Assembly (NCBI RefSeq): GCF_022664435.1
Contig: NZ_JAKREU010000003.1
Span: 124,001-188,000 of the forward strand
Length of the DNA: 64,000 nucleotides
Reading direction: 5' to 3'
DNA from: Sphingomonas panni
GTDB taxonomy: Bacteria; Pseudomonadota; Alphaproteobacteria; Sphingomonadales; Sphingomonadaceae
The notes beneath the pieces are model-generated. The model was not told the origin of the DNA. It saw only the letters and a program-made list of their open reading frames with translations, and ran no database searches. Below, one piece after another: positions 25,660 to 36,002 of this stretch. The position numbers and the translations under genes are program-made. The number at the start of each line of letters is the position of its first letter. The stretch's first letter is position 1.

Positions 25660-28383
25660 ATGGCTTTTTCGCGCTTCGCATATCTAGCTTCCACGGCGCT
25701 GGTGGCACTCGCCACGCCGGCCTTCGCACAGGAAGCGCCCGCGCCGACGACGGCGGACGAGGGCGATACGATCACCGTCACCGGCATCCGCAAGTCGATC
25801 GCCGACTCGATTGCGACCAAGCGTGACGCCAGCTCGATCGTCGACGTCATCTCGGCCGAAGACGTCGGCAAGTTCCCCGACGCGAACGTCGCCGACTCGC
25901 TGGCCCGCCTGCCCGGCGTCACCGTCGACCGCCAGTTCGGCGAAGGCGAGCAGCTGTCGATCGCGGGCGTCGAGCCGGCGCTGAACCGCCTGACCGTCGA
26001 CGGCCACTCGGTCGCCTCGGCCGATTGGGGCGGCAACCCGTCCGACCGTTCGAGCCGTTCGTTCAACTACTCGCTGCTGTCGCCGACGATCATAAGCCAG
26101 GCGGTCGTGTACAAGACCCCCGAAGCCCGCCTGCAGGAAGGCGCGATCGGCGCCAGCGTCGACGTCGTCACCCGCAAGCCGCTCGACCTGAAGTCGGGCA
26201 CGATCGCGGCCACCGCCGGCGGCGAATATAACGACCGTGCCAAGCGCGGAAGCTTCCGTGGGTCGGCGCTGTACAGCTGGCACAATGCCGACGACACGAT
26301 CGGCTTCCTCGGCTCGGTCAGCTACGACAAGGAACAGCTGAGCCGCGCCGGTTCGGCGGTCTACTGGTATCGCACCGGCGACGCGCTGCTCGCCAACGCA
26401 CCGACCACCGCGACGATCAACGGCAAGAACATCGCCGCGCTGACCGCCGCCGAACGCGCCAGCTTCAGCAGCGCGCGCTTCGCGTCGTTCCTCGCCCGCG
26501 AATTCTTCAAGCAGGAGCGTGAGCGCATCGGTTTCTCGGGTGCGGTACAGGCTCGTCCGACCGACAACCTGACGGTGACCGCGACCGGCCTGTTCATCCG
26601 CGGCAACTACGACAACGTGTCGAACTCGGCCTATACCTATGGCTTCGAAGGTTCGCGTCTGGTCTCGGCACAGTCGTCGAACGGCCTCGTCACCTCGGCG
26701 ACCTTCGCGGGCATCGCCGCCGGCCAGACCGGTGCCACCGGCCAGCTCGACACCAACTATCGCCGTACCCGCCTGAAGAACGACTCGGTCACGCTGCTCG
26801 TCGACTGGAAGCCGGGCGACTGGACGATCACCGGCAATGTCGGCGGCACCAAGGCTACCGGCGGCAAGGACCCGGAATATCTGCTCGACTTCCGTACGCA
26901 GCAGGGCTTCACTGCCGGCGCGAACGGCCAGGACACCGTCGTCAACTGGGCGAAGCCGGCCAGCGACCCGACGATGTGGCTGAGCAATTTCACCGCGTCG
27001 GGCGGCAGCAACCTCGGCGCGCAGGATCTGGCGCGCAACGGCGGCGTGCAGTTCTTCGGTCGCCAGATCGGTGGCATCCCGCTCCAGTCGGGCTTCACGA
27101 TGGACCAGGAGAAGTTCGCCGAAGTGAACTTCAAGCACCCGGTCGCTTTCGGTCCGGTGACCGAAATCCTGTTTGGCGGTCGCTATGTCGATCACGACAA
27201 CAAGCAGACGACCTACAGCAACGCGGTGTTCACCAACCAGAACTTCACGCTGGCCGACCTGCCTTACTACGTCCTGCCGGGCGGTCTCTATAACGGCCTC
27301 GGCGTGTCGGGTAACGGCACCCCGTACGCCACGCTGGACAAGGACGGCATCATCGCCGCCCTTGCCAAGTACGGCAACAAGCAGATCGACCGTGGCTTCT
27401 CGTTCAACGAATTCTTCGGCGTGAACGAAAAGATCGCGGCCGCCTATGCCCAAGCGAACTTCGAAACCGGCAAGTTCCGCGGCAACGTCGGCGTGCGCTT
27501 CGCCCACACCAGCGACGAAGCGAAGTTCTACACCGCCAGCAACCGTTCGGGTCAGACCTTCCCGGTCTACACCTACACGCCGGTCAAGAACGACTATAAC
27601 CGCCTGCTGCCGTCGGCGAACCTGATCTACCAGGCGGGTGAAGACGTCGTGCTGCGCGCTTCGGCCGCGAAGGTGCTGGCCCGCCAGCGCTACAGCGACC
27701 TCGCCGGCGCCCTGTCGCTCGACGACAACCAGCTGAGCGGTAGCGGCGGCAACCCGGCGCTCAAGCCCTACGAAGCCACCAATTACGGCCTGTCGGCGGA
27801 ATGGTATTTCGCGCCGGCCAGCTTCCTGGCGGCCGAGTTCTTCTACCGCGACATTTCGAACTACACCGTCAACCAGGTGAACAACGAGACGCAGTTCAAC
27901 GTCCTGCTCGCCCGCAATGCGACCTATGCCGTCTCGCGGCCGGTCAATGGCGGTACGGCGCAGGTCACCGGCTTCTCGCTGTCGGGCAATACCAACCTGA
28001 TCTGGGGCTTCGGCTTCCAGGGCAGCTACACCTTCGCCGATGCCGAGGCGTCGCTGGCGACCGGCCTGCCGTACCTGTCGCGCCACACGCTCCAGCTCTC
28101 GCCCTATTACGAGAATGGTCCGTTCCAGGCGCGGGTCAGCTACAACCGTCGTTCGAAGTATTTCTATCGCTTCGGCCGCCAGTCGTCGCAGGACTATACC
28201 GATGCCTATCGCCAGCTCGATGCACAGATCAGCTATGCGCTGACCGAAGGCGTGTCGATCACGGCACAGGCATCGAACCTGCTCGATGAAACCTACTATC
28301 AGTACAGCAGCACCCCGAACGCGCCGACCTCGGTGTACAAGAACGGCCGGGTGTTCTCGCTCAACGCCACCTTCCGTATGTGA
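25660..28383 (+). CDS. TonB-dependent receptor of the Xanthomonas/Caulobacter (TIGR01782) type
   Basis: The 907-residue outer-membrane receptor has a signal peptide (ATPAFAQ), a TonB-box region (GDTITVTGIRKSI), and the plug signature of this subfamily: SAEDVGKFPDANVADSLARLPGVTVDR, SIAGVEPALNRLTVDGHS, VYKTPEARLQEGAIGASVDVVTRKPLDL. Members of this group often take up complex carbohydrates. It immediately precedes the glycosidase operon, separated by a strong terminator, and shares a divergent control region with the GlcNAc regulator. It is the likely importer for GlcNAc-containing glycans or glycopeptides. Confidence 0.94.
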   Translation: MAFSRFAYLASTALVALATPAFAQEAPAPTTADEGDTITVTGIRKSIADSIATKRDASSIVDVISAEDVGKFPDANVADSLARLPGVTVDRQFGEGEQLSIAGVEPALNRLTVDGHSVASADWGGNPSDRSSRSFNYSLLSPTIISQAVVYKTPEARLQEGAIGASVDVVTRKPLDLKSGTIAATAGGEYNDRAKRGSFRGSALYSWHNADDTIGFLGSVSYDKEQLSRAGSAVYWYRTGDALLANAPTTATINGKNIAALTAAERASFSSARFASFLAREFFKQERERIGFSGAVQARPTDNLTVTATGLFIRGNYDNVSNSAYTYGFEGSRLVSAQSSNGLVTSATFAGIAAGQTGATGQLDTNYRRTRLKNDSVTLLVDWKPGDWTITGNVGGTKATGGKDPEYLLDFRTQQGFTAGANGQDTVVNWAKPASDPTMWLSNFTASGGSNLGAQDLARNGGVQFFGRQIGGIPLQSGFTMDQEKFAEVNFKHPVAFGPVTEILFGGRYVDHDNKQTTYSNAVFTNQNFTLADLPYYVLPGGLYNGLGVSGNGTPYATLDKDGIIAALAKYGNKQIDRGFSFNEFFGVNEKIAAAYAQANFETGKFRGNVGVRFAHTSDEAKFYTASNRSGQTFPVYTYTPVKNDYNRLLPSANLIYQAGEDVVLRASAAKVLARQRYSDLAGALSLDDNQLSGSGGNPALKPYEATNYGLSAEWYFAPASFLAAEFFYRDISNYTVNQVNNETQFNVLLARNATYAVSRPVNGGTAQVTGFSLSGNTNLIWGFGFQGSYTFADAEASLATGLPYLSRHTLQLSPYYENGPFQARVSYNRRSKYFYRFGRQSSQDYTDAYRQLDAQISYALTEGVSITAQASNLLDETYYQYSSTPNAPTSVYKNGRVFSLNATFRM

Positions 28384-28431
28384 AGGGGCCGGTGATCCGG
28401 GGGGTGCGGCCCGTGCCCTCCGTTTTGCCCG

Positions 28432-28460
28432 AAGGCCCCGGCTTTGCCGGGGCCTTTTTT
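28432..28460 (+). terminator. Rho-independent terminator after TonB receptor
   Basis: A 10-bp stem (AAGGCCCCGG 28432-28441 with CCGGGGCCTT 28447-28456) runs into six T residues. It separates the receptor from the glycosidase operon. Partial read-through would set receptor expression above enzyme expression. Confidence 0.9.
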
Positions 28461-28487
28461 CGTTCGGGCCGCTAGAAGTTCCGGCAC

Positions 28488-28500
28488 GGTCGAATCGACC
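28488..28500. promoter_or_regulatory. Short palindrome upstream of glycosidase operon
   Basis: GGTCG-AAT-CGACC lies 22 bp before the GH20 start. Its GGTC/GACC half-sites recall the candidate operator at 25525-25547, though the spacing is different. It may be an operator or chance. Confidence 0.25.
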
Positions 28501-28522
28501 GGTCATCCAAGGGGAGTATCGC

Positions 28523-30811
28523 GTGAAGCATCGTCTGACCTGGGCCGCCCTCGCCGCCGCAACCGCGATCGTCGCGCCCGCATCCGCACAGACCGCCCCC
28601 CTGCTCCCGCTGCCGGCGCAGATGACGCCGGCCGGCGGATCGATCACCATCGCCAACGGCGCCGGCATCGTCGCCCCGACCGCTGACAAGGGCGCCGCGA
28701 CCGCCGCACGCCTGCTGGCCGACCGGGTGAAGGTCGACCGCGGCCTGACCCTGACGCCCGGCGCTACGGGCAAGATCCGCTTCGTCCGCGACGCCGCGAT
28801 CGCCGGTGACGAAGCCTATCGCCTGACCGTCACTTCCAGCGGCATCACCATCGCCGCCAGTGGCGACCGGGGCCTGATCTGGGGCGCGATGACGCTCGCC
28901 CAGCTGCTCAGCCCCGATACGCAGTTCGGCAAGCCGGTCCGCGTCGCGGCGACCACCATCAACGACGCGCCGCGCTTCCGCTGGCGCGGACTGATGGTCG
29001 ACGTGACCCGCTCGTTCCAGCCGATCGACACCCTCTATCCGATCGTCGACACGATGGCCGCGCAGAAGCTCAACACGCTGCACATGCACCTGACGGACGA
29101 TCAGGGATGGCGCGTCGAGATCAAGCGATACCCGAAGCTGACCGAAATCGGCGGGTTCCGGGAACCCCCGGTCGCGGGCGGACAGCCGGGGCCGAAGGTC
29201 GGCGGCTTCTATACGCAGGACGAGCTGCGCAAGCTGGTCGCCTATGCGGCGGAACGCGGCATCACCATCGTCCCCGAAATCGACATGCCCGGCCATGCGC
29301 AGGCGGCGGTCGCGGCCTATCCGGAGGAGGTCGGCGTGCTGGGCGACCGCCCGCCGGTCGGCCATGACTGGGGCGTCAATCCGTGGCTCTTCTCCCCCTC
29401 CCCGCGCAGCATGACCTTCATCAAGAACGTGCTGGACGAGCTGATCGACATCTTCCCCGGCCAGTTCATCCATGTCGGCGGCGACGAGGCGGTGAAGGAC
29501 CAGTGGCAGCGCTCTCCGCAAGTGCAGGCGCAGATGAAGGCGCTGGGCCTGAAGACCGAGAACCAGATGCAGGGCTGGATGATCTCCGAACTCGGCAAGC
29601 ATCTGGCGAGCAAGGGCCGCCGCCTGATCGGCTGGGACGAAATCCTCGAAGGCGACGTACCGACCAGCGCGACGGTCATGTCGTGGCGCGGCGAGGCGGG
29701 CGCGGTCGAGGCGGCGAACAAGGGGCATGACGTCGTCATGTCGCCCGCGCCCAATCTCTATCTCGACAATATCCAGTCGGCTGCCGGCGACGAGCCGCCC
29801 GGTCGCATCGGGCTGCAGACGCTGGAAATGGTCTATGGCTATGAACCCGTCCGCCCCGGCGTGACGGCGGAGGCCGCGGCGCATGTGCTGGGCGCGCAGG
29901 GCAATGCGTGGTCCGAATATCTGGCGACCGCGAAGCAGAAGGAACACGCCACCTTCCCGCGCCTGTCGGCCATCGCCGAATTCACCTGGAGCCCGCGCGA
30001 CAAGCGCGACTGGAAGGGGTTCGTCGAACGCCTCCAGCCGCAGATGCTGCGCTATGAGCGGCAGGGGATCGCGGCGGCCGATGCGGCGTTCGCGGTGACC
30101 TACGCGCTCGATGGATCGAAGGGCGACGTTCTGCGCCAGAAGCTTCCCAAGCTTGCGATGACGACGCAGACCGGCGCCGGCACGATCCGCTACACCACCG
30201 ACGGCAGCCAGCCGACCGCTCGCTCGCGCGCCTATGCCGCGCCGATCGCGGTGAAGCCGGGCCAGACGATCACCGCCGCCGCCTTTGCGAAGGACGGCCA
30301 TGCCCTCGCCCGCCCCCGCGCGTTCGACGCGACTCAGCCCGCGCTGCTGCGGGCGACCGGCACGGCGGACATGGTGGCGTGCCCGAAGGGCGCGCTGGGG
30401 CTGCGCGTGCCTTTGGTGTCCGGCCAGTCGGGCGACGCCCCGGCGTACAACGTCAATATCTTCGACACCTGTACCCAGGCACCGAAGATGCCGCTCGACG
30501 TGGCGCAGGCGTTCACGGTGACCGTCGCCCGCCTGCCGCGCCACTATGGCCTGGCGCATGATTACAAGGCGCTGCGCGAGCATTTCGCGGTCACGCAATA
30601 TGGCGAGTTGGTCATGCGGACCGGCGGCTGCGACGGGACCATCGCCGCGACCTTCCCGCTGCCCGATCCCGACACCGCACCCAACCGGTTCGCCTTCAAG
30701 GGCAGCTTCGCGAAGCAGCCGGGCGATACGGACGTGTGCCTGCAATTCACCTCCCCGCTATCCGACCCCTTCTACACCGTCGACACGCTGCAACTGGAAG
30801 ACGCGAAGTGA
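28523..30811 (+). CDS. GH20 beta-N-acetylhexosaminidase
   Basis: This exported enzyme removes terminal beta-linked GlcNAc (or GalNAc). The 762-residue protein has a Sec signal (ending APASAQ), a GH20b-like N-terminal domain, then the GH20 barrel with HMHLTDDQGWRVEIKRYP and the catalytic pair D321-E322 in HVGGDEAVKDQW, with WDEILEG and AQGNAWSEYL later. After the barrel come a chitobiase/hexosaminidase C-terminal type region (TGAGTIRYTTDGSQPTARS) and an extra C-terminal domain. GTG 28523, with AAGGGGAG 6 nt upstream, fixes the start. It is the first gene of a six-gene overlapping operon. Confidence 0.94.
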   Translation: MKHRLTWAALAAATAIVAPASAQTAPLLPLPAQMTPAGGSITIANGAGIVAPTADKGAATAARLLADRVKVDRGLTLTPGATGKIRFVRDAAIAGDEAYRLTVTSSGITIAASGDRGLIWGAMTLAQLLSPDTQFGKPVRVAATTINDAPRFRWRGLMVDVTRSFQPIDTLYPIVDTMAAQKLNTLHMHLTDDQGWRVEIKRYPKLTEIGGFREPPVAGGQPGPKVGGFYTQDELRKLVAYAAERGITIVPEIDMPGHAQAAVAAYPEEVGVLGDRPPVGHDWGVNPWLFSPSPRSMTFIKNVLDELIDIFPGQFIHVGGDEAVKDQWQRSPQVQAQMKALGLKTENQMQGWMISELGKHLASKGRRLIGWDEILEGDVPTSATVMSWRGEAGAVEAANKGHDVVMSPAPNLYLDNIQSAAGDEPPGRIGLQTLEMVYGYEPVRPGVTAEAAAHVLGAQGNAWSEYLATAKQKEHATFPRLSAIAEFTWSPRDKRDWKGFVERLQPQMLRYERQGIAAADAAFAVTYALDGSKGDVLRQKLPKLAMTTQTGAGTIRYTTDGSQPTARSRAYAAPIAVKPGQTITAAAFAKDGHALARPRAFDATQPALLRATGTADMVACPKGALGLRVPLVSGQSGDAPAYNVNIFDTCTQAPKMPLDVAQAFTVTVARLPRHYGLAHDYKALREHFAVTQYGELVMRTGGCDGTIAATFPLPDPDTAPNRFAFKGSFAKQPGDTDVCLQFTSPLSDPFYTVDTLQLEDAK

Positions 30812-33423
30812 AGAAGCCTGCGCTGTTCCTTCTGCTCGCCGCCGCCCCCGCAGCCCTGTGGGCGGCGCCGCGCGAGACGGTGACGCTCGACAAGGGGTGG
30901 CAGGTGCGCCTGGCGCCCGGCGATGCGGCGGCGAAGGCGCATCCGAAGGCGGCGCGCTGGCTGCCGGCCAAGGTGCCCGGCTATGTCCAGACCGACCTGA
31001 TCGCGGCCAAGGTCACGCCCGATCCGTTCACGGGCTTGAACGAAGCGACGATCCAATGGGTCGGGCGCAGCGACTGGGAATATAAGGGCACGCTGAACGC
31101 CTCCCCCACCCTGCTCGCGCGCGGGCATGTCGACCTGGTGTTCGACGGGCTGGACACCTTTGCCGAGGTGTTCGTCAACGGCACGAAGCTGCTCGCCGCC
31201 GACAATGCCCATCGCCGCTGGCGCGCCGACGCCAAGCCGCTGCTGAAGGCGGGCGCGAACGAGATCCGCATCGCGTTCAAGTCGCCCTTGGGTGTGTTGA
31301 AGCCCATGGTCGCGAGACTCGAAAACCCGCTCCCCGGCGAATATGACTCGACCGCCGGCGACGAACCGGAAGGGCGGCAGACCTCGCCGTACATCCGCAA
31401 GCCCAAATATCATTATGGCTGGGACTGGGGTCCCCGCATCATCAATGTCGGTCCCAACGGCCCGGTGAAGGTCGACGCGTGGGACGACGTTCGCATCGAT
31501 ACGCTGCGCGTCCAGCAGGAGGCGGTGACCCCGACCGAGGCCCGCCTGTCCGCCGACGTGACGCTGGTCGCCGACCGCGACGCCACCGTGCAGGTCGACG
31601 CGATCGTCACCGCCCCCGACGGCACCAAGGTCCGCGCCACCCGCACCGTCGCCGTCACGGCGGGTGAGAACCGGGTCAGCGTCCCCCTCGCCATCGCCAA
31701 GCCGCAACTCTGGTATCCGGCCGGCTATGGCGCGCAGCCACTCTACACCGTCGCCACCGAAACCCGTCTGGACGGCGAAGTCGTCGACACGCAGCAACGC
31801 TCGACCGGCATCCGCACCGTCGAACTGGTCCGGGAAAAGGACGCGATCGGTCGCGGCTTCCTGTTCCGCATCAACGGTATTCCGGTGTTCGCCAAGGGCG
31901 CGAACCTGATCCCGTTCGACAGCTTCGGCCCGCGCGTCACCGATGCGTACATGTCCCGGATCATGGGCGACGCGCAGGCGGCGAACATGAACATGATCCG
32001 CATCTGGGGCGGCGGCATGTACCTGCCCGACAGCTTCTTCGACACCGCCGACCGGCTGGGGCTGATGATCTGGTCCGACTTCATGTTCGGTGGCGCGATC
32101 ACCCCCTATGACCCCGATTATCGGGAGAGCGTGAAGATCGAGGCCGAGGAACAGGTCGAACGGGTGCAGGCGCATCCCTCGATCGTGTTGTGGTCGGGCA
32201 ATAACGAAGTGCTGTCGGGTTGGGAGGGCTGGAGCGACCGCACCGCCTTCAAGAAGCGTGTCGGGGCGGACGAACAGGAACGTGTCGGGGTCGGCATGGC
32301 GATCCTGTTCGACCGCGTGCTGCGCGATGCCGCCGAACGGCGCGACGCCGACGTCCCCTACTGGCCCGGCAGCCCCAGCGCCAATTACGAGGGCAAGCCC
32401 GATCAGGACGGCAATGGCGACCGCCATTATTGGGACGTGTGGGGCGGCAAGAAGCCCGCCACCGCCTATCTCGACAGCTGCCCGCGCTTCATGTCCGAAT
32501 ATGGGCTGCAGGCGATGCCCGACATGGCGACCATCGCGAAGTTCGCCAAGCCTGCGGATTACGCCATCGACTCCCCCGTCATGACCGCGCACCAGAAATT
32601 CCTGAAGGGTGCTGGCCAGCAGCGGCTGCTCGACTATATCCGGATGCGCTACCGCGAACCCCGCGATTTCGCCGACTTCGTCTATCTCAGCCAGGTGATG
32701 CAGGCCGACGGCATCCAGCTCGGCGCGCTCCACCATCGCGCCTGCCGCCCGGTGACCAGCGGTTCGCTCTACTGGCAGCTGAACGACGTGTGGCCCGGCG
32801 CGTCGTGGTCGAGCATCGACTATTATGGCCGGTGGAAGGCGCTGCACTTCGCCGCCCGCCGCTTCTACGCCCCGCTTGCCGTGTCGGCGGCGCGCAAGCC
32901 GACCGGTACGACCGACATCACGTTGATCTCCGACCGGACCGTGCCGGTCACCGCACGCTGGCGGATGCGGACGATGGATGTGGATGGCAAGGTGACGATG
33001 GCGCATGAAGCCGCGATCCAGCTGCCCGCACTGTCGGCGACGAAGGTCGTGACGATGACCGACGCCGACCTGTTCAAGGGTGCCGATCCGAAGCGCAGCG
33101 TGACCGTGGTCGAGCTGATCGTAGACGGCGCGGTGGCGTCGCGTGCGCTGGTCACCGCCCTGCCGGAAAAGGACATGACCCTGCCCGATCCGGGCCTCAC
33201 CACCCGCTGGTCGACGGTCGGTGGCAAGCCCGCGCTGACGATCACCGCGCAGCGGCTGGCCCGTGCGCTGTGGATCGGTTTCGGCACGCTGGACGTGCAG
33301 GCATCGGACAATTTCCTCGACCTGCTGCCGGGCGAAAGCGTGACGGTGACGATCGCGGGCAAGGCATCGGCCGGCGCACTCAAAAAGGCATTGCGCCTGC
33401 AGACGCTGGGAGCCGCCAAGTGA
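30808..33423 (+). CDS. GH2 beta-mannosidase
   Basis: The 871-residue enzyme resembles exo-beta-mannosidases that remove the core beta-1,4-mannose of N-glycans or end mannose of mannans. It has a Sec signal (ALFLLLAAAPAALWA), a sugar-binding domain, Ig-like domains and the barrel with acid/base E467 in WSGNNEVL and nucleophile E564 in RFMSEYGLQAMP. Mannosidase-type motifs KYHYGWDWGPR and LYWQLNDVWPGASWSSIDYYGRWK are present. It starts at GTG 30808, overlapping the GH20 stop as GTGA. Confidence 0.93.
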   Translation: MKKPALFLLLAAAPAALWAAPRETVTLDKGWQVRLAPGDAAAKAHPKAARWLPAKVPGYVQTDLIAAKVTPDPFTGLNEATIQWVGRSDWEYKGTLNASPTLLARGHVDLVFDGLDTFAEVFVNGTKLLAADNAHRRWRADAKPLLKAGANEIRIAFKSPLGVLKPMVARLENPLPGEYDSTAGDEPEGRQTSPYIRKPKYHYGWDWGPRIINVGPNGPVKVDAWDDVRIDTLRVQQEAVTPTEARLSADVTLVADRDATVQVDAIVTAPDGTKVRATRTVAVTAGENRVSVPLAIAKPQLWYPAGYGAQPLYTVATETRLDGEVVDTQQRSTGIRTVELVREKDAIGRGFLFRINGIPVFAKGANLIPFDSFGPRVTDAYMSRIMGDAQAANMNMIRIWGGGMYLPDSFFDTADRLGLMIWSDFMFGGAITPYDPDYRESVKIEAEEQVERVQAHPSIVLWSGNNEVLSGWEGWSDRTAFKKRVGADEQERVGVGMAILFDRVLRDAAERRDADVPYWPGSPSANYEGKPDQDGNGDRHYWDVWGGKKPATAYLDSCPRFMSEYGLQAMPDMATIAKFAKPADYAIDSPVMTAHQKFLKGAGQQRLLDYIRMRYREPRDFADFVYLSQVMQADGIQLGALHHRACRPVTSGSLYWQLNDVWPGASWSSIDYYGRWKALHFAARRFYAPLAVSAARKPTGTTDITLISDRTVPVTARWRMRTMDVDGKVTMAHEAAIQLPALSATKVVTMTDADLFKGADPKRSVTVVELIVDGAVASRALVTALPEKDMTLPDPGLTTRWSTVGGKPALTITAQRLARALWIGFGTLDVQASDNFLDLLPGESVTVTIAGKASAGALKKALRLQTLGAAK

Positions 33424-36002
33424 GCATCCTCCTCGCCCTGCTCGCAGGCGCAGCGGAACCCGATCCGCAGATCGCCGCGACCATCGCCGCGATGACCCCT
33501 GCGGAAAAGGCGGCCCAGTTGCAAAGCACCGCCCCAGCACAGAGCGAGGTCCTGCCGGCCTATGACTATTGGAACGAGGCACTGCACGGCCTCGCGCGCA
33601 ACGGCGTCGCCACCGTCTTTCCGCAGGCGATCGGCCTCGCCGCGACGTGGGACGCGCCGCTGATGGAGCGGATCGGCACCGTCGTCTCCACCGAGGCGCG
33701 CGCCAAATACAACGCCCTGCCGGGGAAGAACCGGCGGCGCTATGAAGGGCTGACCATCTGGTCGCCCAACATCAACATCTTCCGCGATCCCCGTTGGGGC
33801 CGCGGCATGGAAACCTATGGCGAGGACCCGGTACTGACCGGCGCGATGGCGGTCGGTTATGTGCGCGGGCTGCAAGGGCCGGACCCGCTGCAACCCCGCG
33901 TCATCGCGACCCCCAAGCATCTGGTCGCGCATAGCGGGCCGGAGGCGGGGCGCGACGCGTTCAGCGTGCAGACCGCGCCCTATGACATGGAGGCGACCTA
34001 CCTTCCCGCCTTCCGCCGCGCGCTGACCGAGGGGAAGGCGCAGTCGGTGATGTGCGCCTATAACGGCGTCCACGGCGTGCCGGTCTGCGCCGCCGACTGG
34101 CTGCTCAACGATCGCATCCGCCGCGACTGGGGCTGGAACGGGCTGGTCGTGTCCGACTGCGACGCGATCGGCAACATCGCCCATTACCAACGCTACGCCC
34201 TCGACAATGCCGCCGGCTCCGCCGCCGCGATCAATGCCGGCATGGATGTAAACTGCGGATCGGCCTACGCCGCGCTGCCCAAGGCGCTGGAACGCGGCCT
34301 GACGACCCAGGCCGTCGTGGATCGCGCACTCACCCGCGCCTTCGAAGCCCGCAAGCGGCTGGGCGATGCGTTCGGCGCGAAGAGCCGCTGGGATACGATC
34401 CCGGCCAGCGCCCTCCACACCCCCGCCAACCGCGCACTGGCGCTTGAGGCTGCCGCCAAGTCGCTGGTCCTGCTCCAGAATAACGGCGTCCTGCCGCTGA
34501 AACGCGGTGCGAAGATCGCGGTCGTCGGCCCGAATGCCGACAGCCTCGACGTGCTGGAGGCCAATTACAACGGCACCGCCGCCGATCCGGTAACGCCCCT
34601 GAAGGCACTGGCCGATCGCTTCGCCGTTGCCTATGCACAAGGGGCAACGCTGGCGGACGGCGTGCCGCTACCCGTGCCGCAGACGGCGTTCGGCGCGGGG
34701 CTGAAGGCCGAGTTCTTTGCCGACCCGGCGATGACCGGCACGCCCGTCCTGACCCGCACCGACCGCACCATCGATTTCAACTGGGCGCGCACCAGCCCCG
34801 CCGCGAGCCTGCCCGTGAACCGCTACGGCGTCCGCTGGACCGGCACGCTGACCCCGCCGGGGCCGGGCCGCTATACGCTGCGCATCGACATCAACCGCTG
34901 CTGGGACAAATGCTCGGGCCGCGATGCGGTCAAGCTGTGGGTCGATGGCAAGGACGTGCTGAGCGCCACCGGCACCGCTGCGGTCGAAGGTGCAGCGAAC
35001 GACAGCAAGTCGGAACGGATGGAGGCGGTCCTCGACTTCGCCGACACGTCGCCCAAGCCCTTCCGCCTCGACCTGACCCATGCCAGCACCGACGACAGCA
35101 TCCGCCTGACCTGGATCGCCCCTGCCGATCCGCAGCGCGCACAAGCCGTCGCCGCGGCACGCAATGCCGATGCCGTCGTCGCCTTCGTCGGCCTGTCCCC
35201 CGCGGTCGAGGGCGAGGCTCTCCGCCTCGAAGTCGCCGGCTTCTCGGGCGGCGACCGCACCGACATCGCCCTGCCGCAAACGCAGCAGCAACTGCTCGAA
35301 GCGGTCAAGGCATCGGGCAAGCCGCTGGTCGTCGTCCTGCTCTCGGGCAGCGCCGTCGCGATGGAATGGGCCAAGAGCCACGCCGACGCGATCGTCGCCG
35401 GCTGGTATCCGGGCGAGGTCGGCGGTACCGCCATCGCCGACCTGCTCGACGGCACGACCAATCCGTCGGGCCGCCTGCCGGTCACCTTCTATGCGAAGAC
35501 GAGCGACCTGCCGGCCTTCGTCGACTACAATATGAAGGGGCGCACCTACCGCTATTTCGACGGGACCCCGCTCTGGGGCTTCGGCCATGGCCTGAGCTAC
35601 ACCAGCTATGCCTATGCCGACGCCAAGGCGCCGACGACGCTGACCGCCGGCCAGACGCTGACCGTCACCGCCCGCGTCATCAACACTGGCAAGCGCGCCG
35701 GCGAGGAAGTCGCGCAGGCCTATTTGATCGCGCCAGCCGAACTCAACAAGATCGGTGCATGGAACGACCCCGTGCTGCGCCACAGCCTGGTCGGTTTCCA
35801 GCGGGTCGCGCTCGAGCCCGGACAGGGCAGGACCGTGACCTTCACCCTCGACTCGCGCCTGCTCAGCACCGTGTCGCTCGACGGCACCCGCGCCGTGCGA
35901 CCGGGCAGCTACCGCCTGTTCGTCGGCGGCGGCCAGCCGGGGGACACGCCCGGACAGGAAGTCGCCTTCACCATCACCGGCACGCAGGAGTTGCCGAAAT
36001 GA
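33420..36002 (+). CDS. GH3 glycosidase with PA14 insert (beta-xylosidase/beta-glucosidase type)
   Basis: The 860-residue enzyme has a short Sec signal, an N-terminal GH3 barrel with YWNEALHGLARNG, DPRWGRGMETYGEDP and nucleophile D246 in VVSDCDA, a PA14 domain inserted at about 413-570 (AEFFADPAMTG...WTGTLTPPGPGRYTLRID), the second GH3 domain and a C-terminal fibronectin-III-like domain. The SDCDA loop and WNEALHG are typical of xylosidase-type GH3 members. In the Xanthomonas nix cluster the GH3 member removes the beta-1,2-xylose of plant N-glycans; the same role is plausible but unproven. It overlaps both neighbours by 4 nt. Confidence 0.92.
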   Translation: MSILLALLAGAAEPDPQIAATIAAMTPAEKAAQLQSTAPAQSEVLPAYDYWNEALHGLARNGVATVFPQAIGLAATWDAPLMERIGTVVSTEARAKYNALPGKNRRRYEGLTIWSPNINIFRDPRWGRGMETYGEDPVLTGAMAVGYVRGLQGPDPLQPRVIATPKHLVAHSGPEAGRDAFSVQTAPYDMEATYLPAFRRALTEGKAQSVMCAYNGVHGVPVCAADWLLNDRIRRDWGWNGLVVSDCDAIGNIAHYQRYALDNAAGSAAAINAGMDVNCGSAYAALPKALERGLTTQAVVDRALTRAFEARKRLGDAFGAKSRWDTIPASALHTPANRALALEAAAKSLVLLQNNGVLPLKRGAKIAVVGPNADSLDVLEANYNGTAADPVTPLKALADRFAVAYAQGATLADGVPLPVPQTAFGAGLKAEFFADPAMTGTPVLTRTDRTIDFNWARTSPAASLPVNRYGVRWTGTLTPPGPGRYTLRIDINRCWDKCSGRDAVKLWVDGKDVLSATGTAAVEGAANDSKSERMEAVLDFADTSPKPFRLDLTHASTDDSIRLTWIAPADPQRAQAVAAARNADAVVAFVGLSPAVEGEALRLEVAGFSGGDRTDIALPQTQQQLLEAVKASGKPLVVVLLSGSAVAMEWAKSHADAIVAGWYPGEVGGTAIADLLDGTTNPSGRLPVTFYAKTSDLPAFVDYNMKGRTYRYFDGTPLWGFGHGLSYTSYAYADAKAPTTLTAGQTLTVTARVINTGKRAGEEVAQAYLIAPAELNKIGAWNDPVLRHSLVGFQRVALEPGQGRTVTFTLDSRLLSTVSLDGTRAVRPGSYRLFVGGGQPGDTPGQEVAFTITGTQELPK